Source: Pseudopedobacter sp.
GTDB taxonomy: Bacteria > Bacteroidota > Bacteroidia > Sphingobacteriales > Sphingobacteriaceae
Reading direction: 5' to 3'
Assembly (NCBI GenBank): GCA_014378285.1
Contig: JACMNZ010000458.1
Location: 1 to 10,938 of the forward strand
DNA: 10,938 bases
Shown here: one piece after another, positions 5,890 to 10,938 of the stretch
Numbering within the stretch: the stretch's first letter is position 1
Layout of the letters: every line of letters begins with the position of its first letter
The notes under the pieces: model-generated
What the model was told of the DNA's origin: nothing
The model's database searches: none
What the model saw: only the letters and a program-made list of their open reading frames with translations
Made by a program: the position numbers and the translations under genes

Positions 5890-7376
5890 ACTTTTTTGGT
5901 ATTAAACATTAAAGTGGTTTTAGAATAGGGTTGAGAAAGATTTATAAGCTTTACATATAGCCAAGGCACCTTTTTATAAACACCCAGTTTCATGATAAAA
6001 AATCCAATTAAGAAAATAATCCCAAACGTTATTTGGAAAAACGTGAGTGGTAATGGCATATCTGCCATTGGCATATCTGCCATTAAAAAAGTTACGCCAT
6101 TATAAAATAGGGCGTAAATTCCAATTCCTATCAAAAATAAAAATGGTGGAAAAAATGCTTTTTGCCAAATGGAAAGCTTTTGTTGTTTTACGATGTTATA
6201 AGTAATCTGGCCAACAGTTATGGCAACTATCAATGTTAAAAATATTCCACTATCAAAAGCGGTGCCTTTACCCGTTAATTTAGCAAAAAGAAATGCTCCC
6301 AAAATCCCATTAACCAATACTACAACTGCTTGTATCGGCTTTATCAGGATTTGATCCGATTTCTCAGGTTTGCTATACTCAACCGTTTCGCCGGAGGATA
6401 GAAATAAATAAGCTTTATAAAAACCATGTAAAATTAAATGCACTACCGCTGCATTAAAAAATCCCAAACCGCATTGCATAATCATAAAGCCCATTTGCGC
6501 AATGGTAGAACATCCTAATTTTTGTTTAACATTTACTTGAAGCAATTTTGTAAACTGAGCTATTATTGCCGTAAAGCCTCCTATAATTAATAATAAAGTA
6601 AAAGTTTGAGAATAGAAAATGAGACTTGAGAATATTGCCAGTAAAATTCCAGCTCCATTTACAAAACCAGCATGCATTAGTGCAGATGCTGGAGTTGGGG
6701 CTGTCATAGCAGAAAGTAACCATTTATGAAAAGGATAAATGGCTGATTGGATGATTGCTGCAATAATTACAAATATGGCCGCAACAGTTAATATAACTTG
6801 AGGTAGTTTGTTTAAGCCGTCTTTTATCTCGTTAATTTGAAGGCTATTTGTTCGGAAAGCCAACAACAAAACTCCAGCTGCTAAAGATAATGTACCTAAT
6901 AAAAAGTTTTTTTGAGCAAATTTCGCAGCTTCTTTTGCTTCGCCCCAATCCGCATTTATTCCAATTAACCCCGCCATAAAAAAGCCCATTGCCAACCATG
7001 AGAATATAAAAAGCGCCACATGATTTGCTGCAACAAATAACATAACAAATAAAGTGAAACCTAAACTAAAATTGACAAACCGGTGATGGTATTTAAAACC
7101 TATTAGATAACTTTTACTATAAGTATTAAGTATAGCACTAAAGAAAGTTACGGTAGTCCAAATAATTAATGTAAAGCCGTTTATACGGATAATCCCTTCC
7201 CAATCTAAAACTATATTATCTGAAAAACTAAATGCTAAGAAAGTTAAATTCCCTAAAAATAATAACCATAAAAAAATATTTATTATTGATAAGTAGTTGA
7301 AGAAATTTTCTTCTTTGGGGCTGTAGTCATTCGGTATGAGACTAGATAAAAGCGGAACTACTAATTGTTTATTCAT
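5886..7376 (-). CDS. dabB: DabB, NuoL/MrpA-type membrane subunit of the DAB carbon pump
   Basis: This is a 496-residue polytopic membrane protein of the proton-conducting NuoL/NuoM/NuoN family, with roughly 13 hydrophobic segments. It is the cation-flux partner of DabA. Family motifs are YPFHKWLLSAMTAPTPASALMHAGFVNGAG (214-243; H235 matches the NuoL His after PTP-x-SAL), QKLGCSTIAQMGFM (285-298), and HLILHGFYKAYLFL (313-326; H313, H317, K321). By-eye alignment puts Leu128 where NuoL has its TM5 Glu and Gln210 where NuoL has its TM7 Lys, and the NuoL segment GFFSKDEI is absent. The ATGA overlap with dabA and the lack of other nuo genes identify it as DabB, not a complex I subunit. It is first in the operon. 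Upstream on the minus strand, CAGTTTTG (7409-7402) is one base off the -7 consensus and has no -33 partner. A 5-residue repeat occurs near the C-terminus (see the repeat entry). Confidence 0.9.
   Translation of the reverse strand: MNKQLVVPLLSSLIPNDYSPKEENFFNYLSIINIFLWLLFLGNLTFLAFSFSDNIVLDWEGIIRINGFTLIIWTTVTFFSAILNTYSKSYLIGFKYHHRFVNFSLGFTLFVMLFVAANHVALFIFSWLAMGFFMAGLIGINADWGEAKEAAKFAQKNFLLGTLSLAAGVLLLAFRTNSLQINEIKDGLNKLPQVILTVAAIFVIIAAIIQSAIYPFHKWLLSAMTAPTPASALMHAGFVNGAGILLAIFSSLIFYSQTFTLLLIIGGFTAIIAQFTKLLQVNVKQKLGCSTIAQMGFMIMQCGLGFFNAAVVHLILHGFYKAYLFLSSGETVEYSKPEKSDQILIKPIQAVVVLVNGILGAFLFAKLTGKGTAFDSGIFLTLIVAITVGQITYNIVKQQKLSIWQKAFFPPFLFLIGIGIYALFYNGVTFLMADMPMADMPLPLTFFQITFGIIFLIGFFIMKLGVYKKVPWLYVKLINLSQPYSKTTLMFNTKKV
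6054..6083. repeat. In-frame 15-bp tandem duplication in dabB
   Basis: TGGCATATCTGCCAT occurs twice back to back (6054-6068 and 6069-6083). On the coding strand it encodes MADMP-MADMP (residues 432-441), in a loop between two late membrane segments. Each unit is itself an imperfect palindrome (ATGGCA / TGCCAT), which favours slippage. The reading frame is kept. Confidence 0.9.
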
Positions 7377-7531
7377 TATGATTTGCTAATTTTTATATCG
7401 GCAAAACTGAAAAAACTTAATCATAAATTTTTATTTATATTACTTATATTATATATTAATAATATTTATGAAATATTCGATAATTGAATGTCTTTTTTCT
7501 ATTATGTCAATTAAATTGAAAAGAGCTTTCA

Positions 7532-7558
7532 TTGCCATAAATAGTTTCCTTAATTTAG
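7532..7558 (+). promoter_or_regulatory. Candidate promoter of lpd
   Basis: TTG at 7532-7534 and TAATTTAG at 7551-7558 (7 of 8 to TAnnTTTG) are 16 nt apart, one below the usual range. The box ends 21 nt before the lpd ATG, followed by an A-rich leader. It lies in the 203-bp AT-rich region between the divergent dabB and lpd genes. I see no other repeat or clear regulator site there. Confidence 0.42.
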
Positions 7559-7579
7559 CGCAAACAAAAAAATAAAAAG

Positions 7580-8983
7580 ATGCAATACGATGTTATCGTG
7601 ATAGGTTCTGGGCCCGGTGGTTATGTAGCAGCAATTAGATGTGCCCAATTAGGTTTAAAAACCGCAATGATAGAAAAATACGCCACTTTTGGTGGTACAT
7701 GTTTAAATGTGGGATGTATCCCGTCTAAAGCACTTTTAGATTCTTCCGAGCATTATCACAACGCTACCCATACTTTTGCAGAGCATGGTATTGATGTAAA
7801 AGAGGTAAAGGTAAACTTGCCGCAAATGATCAAAAGAAAGAAAGAAGTAGTAGAACAAACTACTGGTGGGATTACTTTCTTGATGAAAAAAAATAAAGTA
7901 GATACTTTTGAAGGATTAGGTTCCTTTAAAGATAAAAACACCATCAAAATAGCTTTAACTAAAGGTGGCGAGCAAGAAATTACAGGTAAAAATGTGATTA
8001 TTGCTACTGGCAGTAAGCCTACCGAATTGCCATTTTTGAAACCAGATGGTAAAAGAATTATCACCTCTACAGAAGCTTTAAATCTAACAGAAGTTCCAAA
8101 ACACATGATCTTAATTGGTGGTGGTGTTATTGGTTTAGAGTTAGGTTCTATTTATGCCCGTTTGGGTTCTCAAGTTACAGTTTTAGAGTTTATGGACGGT
8201 ATTATCCCAACAATGGATAAAACTTTAGGTAAAGAGCTACAAAAATCCCTTTCTAAATTAGGGATGAAATTTTTGTTGAGCCACAAGGTTACCGGTGCAA
8301 CATTAAAAGGCAAAAAAGTTACCGTAACTGCCGATTCTCCGAAAGGGGAAAAAGTAGTTTTAGAAGGCGATTATTGTTTAGTTGCCGTTGGTAGAACTGC
8401 TTATAGCCAAGGATTAGGTTTAGAGAATATTGGTATTACAGTGGAGGAACGTGGTAAGAAAATACCTGTAAATGAGCATTTAGAAACTTCTGTAAAAGGA
8501 ATTTATGCCATAGGCGATGTTATTAAAGGCGCAATGTTAGCCCATAAAGCCGAAGAAGAAGGAACTTTTGTTGCAGAGGCCATTGCAGGGCAAAAACCAC
8601 ACATCAATTATAATTTAATTCCAGGAGTTGTTTACACTTGGCCAGAAGTTGCCTCTGTGGGTTACACCGAAGAACAATTGAAAGAAAAAGGAACAAAATA
8701 TAAAACTGGTATTTTCCCATTTAAAGCGAGCGGAAGAGCAAGAGCGAGTATGGATACAGATGGTTTGGTGAAAGTTTTGGCAGATACTACTACAGATGAA
8801 ATTTTGGGAGTCCATATGATCGGTCCGCGTTGCGCCGATATGATTGCTGAGGCAGTTGTTGCTATGGAATTTAGGGCAAGTGCAGAAGATATTGGTAGAA
8901 TTAGCCATGCACACCCAACATTTACGGAAGCTTTTAAAGAAGCAGCTTTGGCAGCAACCGATAACAGAGCGATACATATTTAA
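7580..8983 (+). CDS. lpd: Dihydrolipoyl dehydrogenase (E3)
   Basis: This FAD flavoprotein reoxidises dihydrolipoyl groups on 2-oxoacid dehydrogenase complexes and on the glycine cleavage H protein, giving NADH. The FAD-binding motif GSGPGGYVAAIRCAQLG is at residues 9-25. The redox-active disulfide is GGTCLNVGCIPSK with C41 and C46. The NAD-binding fold opens with GGGVIGLELGSIYARLG in mid-protein. The second FAD motif is AIGDV, and the C-terminal catalytic pair is in HAHPTFTE (H445 and E450, contributed across the dimer). The length of 467 residues is standard and nothing is missing. The gene appears to form its own transcription unit, or one with crtZ 67 nt downstream, although a long palindrome separates the two. 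The E1 gene at the left edge of the window is a plausible partner, but E3 is usually shared by several complexes. Confidence 0.97.
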   Translation: MQYDVIVIGSGPGGYVAAIRCAQLGLKTAMIEKYATFGGTCLNVGCIPSKALLDSSEHYHNATHTFAEHGIDVKEVKVNLPQMIKRKKEVVEQTTGGITFLMKKNKVDTFEGLGSFKDKNTIKIALTKGGEQEITGKNVIIATGSKPTELPFLKPDGKRIITSTEALNLTEVPKHMILIGGGVIGLELGSIYARLGSQVTVLEFMDGIIPTMDKTLGKELQKSLSKLGMKFLLSHKVTGATLKGKKVTVTADSPKGEKVVLEGDYCLVAVGRTAYSQGLGLENIGITVEERGKKIPVNEHLETSVKGIYAIGDVIKGAMLAHKAEEEGTFVAEAIAGQKPHINYNLIPGVVYTWPEVASVGYTEEQLKEKGTKYKTGIFPFKASGRARASMDTDGLVKVLADTTTDEILGVHMIGPRCADMIAEAVVAMEFRASAEDIGRISHAHPTFTEAFKEAALAATDNRAIHI

Positions 8984-8987
8984 TATA

Positions 8988-9041
8988 AGTCTATAGTTTA
9001 TTGTCGATAGACCATGGACTATTAACAATAAACTATAGACT
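8988..9041. repeat. Long intergenic palindrome (17-bp perfect arms)
   Basis: Positions 8988-9004 (AGTCTATAGTTTATTGT) and 9025-9041 are perfect reverse complements. The 20-nt centre can extend the structure: 9006-9010 pairs with 9019-9023 (one G-T wobble), around a CCATGG palindrome at 9012-9017. The segment is built from related short units (GTCTATA, GATAGACC, GGACTAT, TATAGACT). It fills most of the 67-bp gap between lpd and crtZ. No T tract follows, so it is not a standard terminator. It resembles dispersed REP-like palindromes; I recall similar GACTAT-rich sequence in related genomes, but one copy cannot prove dispersal. Confidence 0.8.
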
Positions 9042-9050
9042 ATAAAATTC

Positions 9051-9488
9051 ATGCAAATCTTAACAAACATAGCCATCATTCTAGGAACCATTATTGTGAT
9101 GGAGACATTGTCTTGGGCCATGCATAAGTATTTATTTCATGGGCCACTTTGGTTTATTCATAAAACCCATCATCAACAAAGGCATGGTTTTTTTGAACTG
9201 AACGATGTTTTCAGCTTAGGCTTTGGCGCTTTGGCTATTTGGTTATTATGGGCCGGACATGTAAATTTAAATTATAAATTTTGGATTGGTGCAGGAATTT
9301 CTATTTATGGCATCATCTATTTCATTTTTCACGATTGGTTTATCCACAATAGGCTGAAAGCTTTTAAATCTGAGAACAAATATTTAAAAGGAATTAGAAG
9401 AGCTCATAAAATTCATCATAAATCAACCAAAAAAGAAGATTCAGAAGAGTTTGGATTGTTAATGGCCAGTAAGAAGTATTTTAAGTAG
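9051..9488 (+). CDS. crtZ: Beta-carotene 3-hydroxylase CrtZ
   Basis: CrtZ is a membrane-bound di-iron hydroxylase that adds hydroxyl groups to the beta-ionone rings of beta-carotene, giving cryptoxanthin and then zeaxanthin. All four histidine clusters of the family are present: HKYLFH (H25-H30), HKTHH (H37, H40, H41), HDWFIH (H94-H99) and HKIHH (H119, H122, H123). The stretch HGFFELNDVFSLGF (45-58) and the terminal EEFGLL (132-137) are also typical of CrtZ rather than of general fatty-acid hydroxylases. Hydrophobic segments lie at about 5-20, 53-70 and 76-95. At 145 residues it is full length. The ATG at 9051 comes directly after the palindrome and has no clear Shine-Dalgarno. No clear promoter box was found, so it may be read from lpd. 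No other carotenoid genes are in the window. Confidence 0.9.
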   Translation: MQILTNIAIILGTIIVMETLSWAMHKYLFHGPLWFIHKTHHQQRHGFFELNDVFSLGFGALAIWLLWAGHVNLNYKFWIGAGISIYGIIYFIFHDWFIHNRLKAFKSENKYLKGIRRAHKIHHKSTKKEDSEEFGLLMASKKYFK

Positions 9489-9502
9489 ATACCTTTTAAT
9501 AA

Positions 9503-9588
9503 GGGCGTTTTAACACGCTTTTCACTATATCTTTTTTCTGAAAAAGAAAAAAGGATGCCGTTTCAATCGTTAACGTAAAAAAACGCTT
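9503..9588. repeat. Structured intergenic element, possible dispersed repeat
   Basis: This element lies in the 156-bp gap between crtZ and murB. GCGTTTT (9505-9511) and AAAACGC (9580-9586) form 7-bp terminal inverted repeats, extendable by G-T pairs to 9503/9588. Inside, TTTTTTCT (9532-9539) pairs with AGAAAAAA (9545-9552) around GAAAA, giving a 9-10 bp central hairpin. The segment after it (GGATGCCGTTTCAATCGTTAACG) resembles intergenic sequence that I recall recurring in Sphingobacteriaceae genomes. The central hairpin may also work as a transcription terminator for crtZ, but no clean T tract follows its 3' arm. Confidence 0.55.
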
Positions 9589-9590
9589 CA

Positions 9591-9620
9591 TTGATTGTAT
9601 CGTATTAAATCTTAATTTTC
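9591..9620 (+). promoter_or_regulatory. Candidate promoter of murB
   Basis: TTG at 9591-9593 and TAATTTTC at 9613-9620 (7 of 8 to TAnnTTTG) are separated by 19 nt, the preferred spacing. The box ends 24 nt before the murB ATG. It lies just after the structured intergenic element, which suggests that murB is transcribed on its own. Confidence 0.48.
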
Positions 9621-9644
9621 AAATAGACAAATCACCAAATTGTA

Positions 9645-10661
9645 ATGCTTCAAATCCATCAAGATATATCCCTTAAAAACTTCAACACTTTTGGTATTGA
9701 TGCTTATGCGAAATATTTTGTAGAAATTAACCATAAAGAAGAGTTAGTTGAACTGTTTAAAGATCTAAAATGGCATGATGAAACCCAAAGGTTGATTTTA
9801 GGTGGTGGGAGTAATATGCTTTTTACAAAAAATTTTGATGGCTTGGTCATTAAAATAAACCTAAGAGGAATAGAACATCGGATTAATCATGAAGAAGTAA
9901 TTGTAGAAAGTGGTGCAGGCGAAGTTTGGAATGATTTGGTGAATTATTGCGTGGATTGGGGTTTCGCCGGAATGGAAAACCTAAGTTTAATTCCAGGTTC
10001 TGTTGGCGCTTCTCCCGTTCAAAATATTGGTGCTTATGGTATCGAATTAAAAGATGTTTTTGAAAGTTGCGAAGCTTTTGAAATTTTAACTGGAAATTTC
10101 AAAAGCTTTGATAAAAATGATTGTCAGTTTGCATATCGCGAAAGCTTATTCAAACAAAATTTAAAAGGGAAGTACATCATCACCTCAGTAAAATTCAAAC
10201 TTTCTACCCAAGCAAACCTCAATATTTCTTATGGAGCGATAGAGGATGAACTCAAACTTAGAGAAATCCATCAACCCAATATCAAAGACATTTCTAAAGT
10301 TGTTTCGGCAATTAGAGTTTCTAAACTCCCCGACCCTTCCACTATCGGAAACGCTGGTTCATTCTTTAAAAATCCTGTTCTGCAAATAGATAAGTTCGAT
10401 TTGCTGCATAAAAACTTTCCAGATATATCGCATTATATTGCAGATAATGGTATTAAGTTAGCTGCAGGCTGGTTAATTGAACAATGCGGATGGAAAGGTA
10501 AAATAATTGGTAATACAGGGACATGGAAAAACCAAGCATTAGTTTTAGTAAATCATGGTAATGCAACCGGTAGTGAGATTTATGCTTTATCCCAATCCAT
10601 TATTGATTCTGTTGAAGCAAAATTTGATGTTATTCTGGAAAGAGAAGTCAATATTATCTAA
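9645..10661 (+). CDS. murB: UDP-N-acetylmuramate dehydrogenase MurB (type I)
   Basis: MurB is a cytoplasmic FAD enzyme that uses NADPH to reduce UDP-GlcNAc-enolpyruvate to UDP-MurNAc, the second committed step of peptidoglycan precursor synthesis. The FAD-binding part shows NTFGIDA (14-20), ILGGGSNMLF (51-60) and SLIPGSVGASPVQNIGAYG (114-132). The substrate domain has AYRESLFK (163-170; R165 matches the conserved active-site Arg) and NAGSFFKNP (236-244; S239 is the catalytic proton donor). The C-terminal EREVNII places E334 at the conserved Glu. The insertion around YRES and the total of 338 residues make it the E. coli-like type I form. The start at 9645 puts the NTFG motif at its normal distance from the N-terminus. 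There is no obvious intrinsic terminator after the stop. Confidence 0.96.
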   Translation: MLQIHQDISLKNFNTFGIDAYAKYFVEINHKEELVELFKDLKWHDETQRLILGGGSNMLFTKNFDGLVIKINLRGIEHRINHEEVIVESGAGEVWNDLVNYCVDWGFAGMENLSLIPGSVGASPVQNIGAYGIELKDVFESCEAFEILTGNFKSFDKNDCQFAYRESLFKQNLKGKYIITSVKFKLSTQANLNISYGAIEDELKLREIHQPNIKDISKVVSAIRVSKLPDPSTIGNAGSFFKNPVLQIDKFDLLHKNFPDISHYIADNGIKLAAGWLIEQCGWKGKIIGNTGTWKNQALVLVNHGNATGSEIYALSQSIIDSVEAKFDVILEREVNII

Positions 10662-10763
10662 GTCAAAAGTTAAATTCATATTATCAATATCTTAATTTAT
10701 TTGTTACAAATGAGTTAGGCTTGATTGTGGACCGTTTTTTGGTTAGTAATTATAATTAAAAAC

Positions 10764-10866
10764 ATTTTGTTTAACTAATTCATAAAAAAGGTTAAACAAA
10801 ATTTGCAGAATTCATTCCTTATCCTTAGGTTTGTTTAAGTAATTAATCATAAAAGTTAAACAAAAT
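10764..10866. promoter_or_regulatory. Array of four GTTAAACAAA-type motifs around the sigma-factor promoter
   Basis: ATTTTGTTTAAC (10764-10775) and GTTAAACAAAAT (10791-10802) are perfect 12-bp inverted repeats, 15 nt apart. A third partial copy, TTTGTTTAA (10830-10838), is inverted. The fourth, GTTAAACAAAAT (10855-10866), repeats the second exactly and runs into the start codon at 10865. The copies alternate in orientation. Copy 2 abuts the -33 TTTG and copy 3 shares its TTTG with the -7 box. This is the layout expected for operator sites of a repressor, or for two successive stem-loops in the DNA or leader; the sequence alone cannot choose between these. Confidence 0.6.
10802..10833 (+). promoter_or_regulatory. 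Promoter of the sigma-factor gene
   Basis: TTTG at 10802-10805 and TAGGTTTG at 10826-10833 (exact TAnnTTTG) are separated by 20 nt, fitting the Bacteroidota housekeeping promoter. The -7 box ends 31 nt before the ATG at 10865. Both elements touch or overlap copies of the GTTAAACAAA-type motif. The upstream part of the gap, 10662-10763, holds nothing else that I can identify. Confidence 0.65.
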
Positions 10867-10938
10867 GACTAAAATAGAATTTAATACCTTAGTAATGCGT
10901 CAAGCTACATCATTAAAGGTTTATGCACTTCATTTTAC
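10865..10938 (+). CDS. RNA polymerase sigma factor, sigma-70 family (partial, first 24 codons)
   Basis: The frame opens at ATG 10865 and is still open at the window edge. It reads MTKIEFNTLVMRQATSLKVY and ends ALHF before the cut codon. This pattern (M-x-x-I-E-F-N-x-L-V, then Q-A-x-x-L-K-x-x-A-L-x-F-T) is what I know as the N-terminus of short, ECF-like sigma factors abundant in Sphingobacteriaceae. Region 2 (DA-x-DLVQ-type motif) should begin within the next ten residues, beyond the window. The well-formed promoter and motif array upstream support this as a real, regulated gene. With only 24 residues the family call rests on recall of the pattern and cannot be confirmed from domains. Confidence 0.68.
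   Translation, partial: MTKIEFNTLVMRQATSLKVYALHF

Noticed and set aside
6526..6723. 65-residue minus-strand frame inside dabB
   Set aside because: It is the same strand in another frame within a continuous, motif-bearing dabB, so it is a shadow and not evidence of a frameshift.
5886..7376. Annotation as NADH dehydrogenase subunit 5 (NuoL) of complex I
   Set aside because: It is translationally coupled to a DUF2309 gene, has no other nuo genes nearby and lacks several NuoL-specific motifs. DabB explains the context better.
7756..8106. 116-residue minus-strand frame inside lpd
   Set aside because: It lies wholly antisense to lpd, which is intact with all catalytic motifs, and has no start context or recognisable domain.
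8615..9121. 168-residue minus-strand reading frame across the end of lpd and the start of crtZ
   Set aside because: It is antisense to two well-supported genes and passes through the palindrome. Its translation is rich in Cys, Ser and Phe, as expected for a shadow frame, and it shows no family motif.
9051..9488. Generic fatty-acid or sterol hydroxylase
   Set aside because: The spacing of all four His clusters, the HGFFELND stretch and the 145-residue length fit CrtZ specifically.
10715..10745. Terminator for murB around GGACCGTTTTTTGG
   Set aside because: Only a 3-4 bp stem is possible and the T run is in the loop rather than after the stem.
10764..10866. CRISPR-like repeat array
   Set aside because: The copies are short, alternate in orientation, have unequal spacers and overlap promoter elements and the start codon. 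No cas gene is present.

Overview
The window is AT-rich chromosomal DNA from a member of the Bacteroidota, most likely a Sphingobacteriaceae (Pedobacter-like) species. The evidence is: several start sites preceded by the Bacteroidota promoter pattern TTG-N16-22-TAnnTTTG rather than by E. coli-type -35/-10 boxes; almost no Shine-Dalgarno sequences; a DUF1573 protein; a type of 2-oxoacid dehydrogenase E1 common in this phylum; and, at the right edge, the start of a short sigma factor of a kind common in Pedobacter. The family assignment is from memory of protein families, not from a search. I see no rRNA, tRNA, CRISPR array, transposase or phage gene.

Layout, left to right. Positions 1-954 (minus) hold the N-terminal 318 codons of a thiamine-diphosphate E1 component of a 2-oxoacid dehydrogenase complex, cut by the window edge. 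A divergent promoter region (955-1082) separates it from a secreted DUF1573 protein (1083-1478), which ends in a strong intrinsic terminator. Next are a YihX-like HAD phosphatase (about 1540-2175) and the epoxyqueuosine reductase gene queG (2279-3214). A 17-bp stem-loop lies between queG and the convergent minus-strand operon. That operon, read from 7376 down to 3231, is dabB-dabA-small unknown gene: a DAB-type inorganic carbon uptake system made of a NuoL-like membrane subunit and a zinc-site DUF2309 subunit, followed 13 nt later by a 99-residue protein of unknown function. Divergent from dabB is lpd (dihydrolipoyl dehydrogenase, 7580-8983), then a long palindrome, crtZ (beta-carotene hydroxylase, 9051-9488), a structured intergenic repeat, and murB (9645-10661). 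The last 277 bases carry a promoter set among four copies of a GTTAAACAAA-type motif and the first 24 codons of a sigma-70 family factor.

How the genes fit together. Most are housekeeping genes in separate transcription units: tRNA modification (queG), cell-wall precursor synthesis (murB), carotenoid hydroxylation (crtZ) and 2-oxoacid oxidation (E1 and lpd, on opposite strands about 6.6 kb apart, with no E2 in view). The one multi-gene functional unit is dabB-dabA plus the small gene. In a heterotroph it would supply bicarbonate for carboxylation reactions when CO2 is scarce. The least explained elements are the small gene of the DAB operon, the motif array around the sigma-factor promoter, and the two intergenic structured repeats that flank crtZ.
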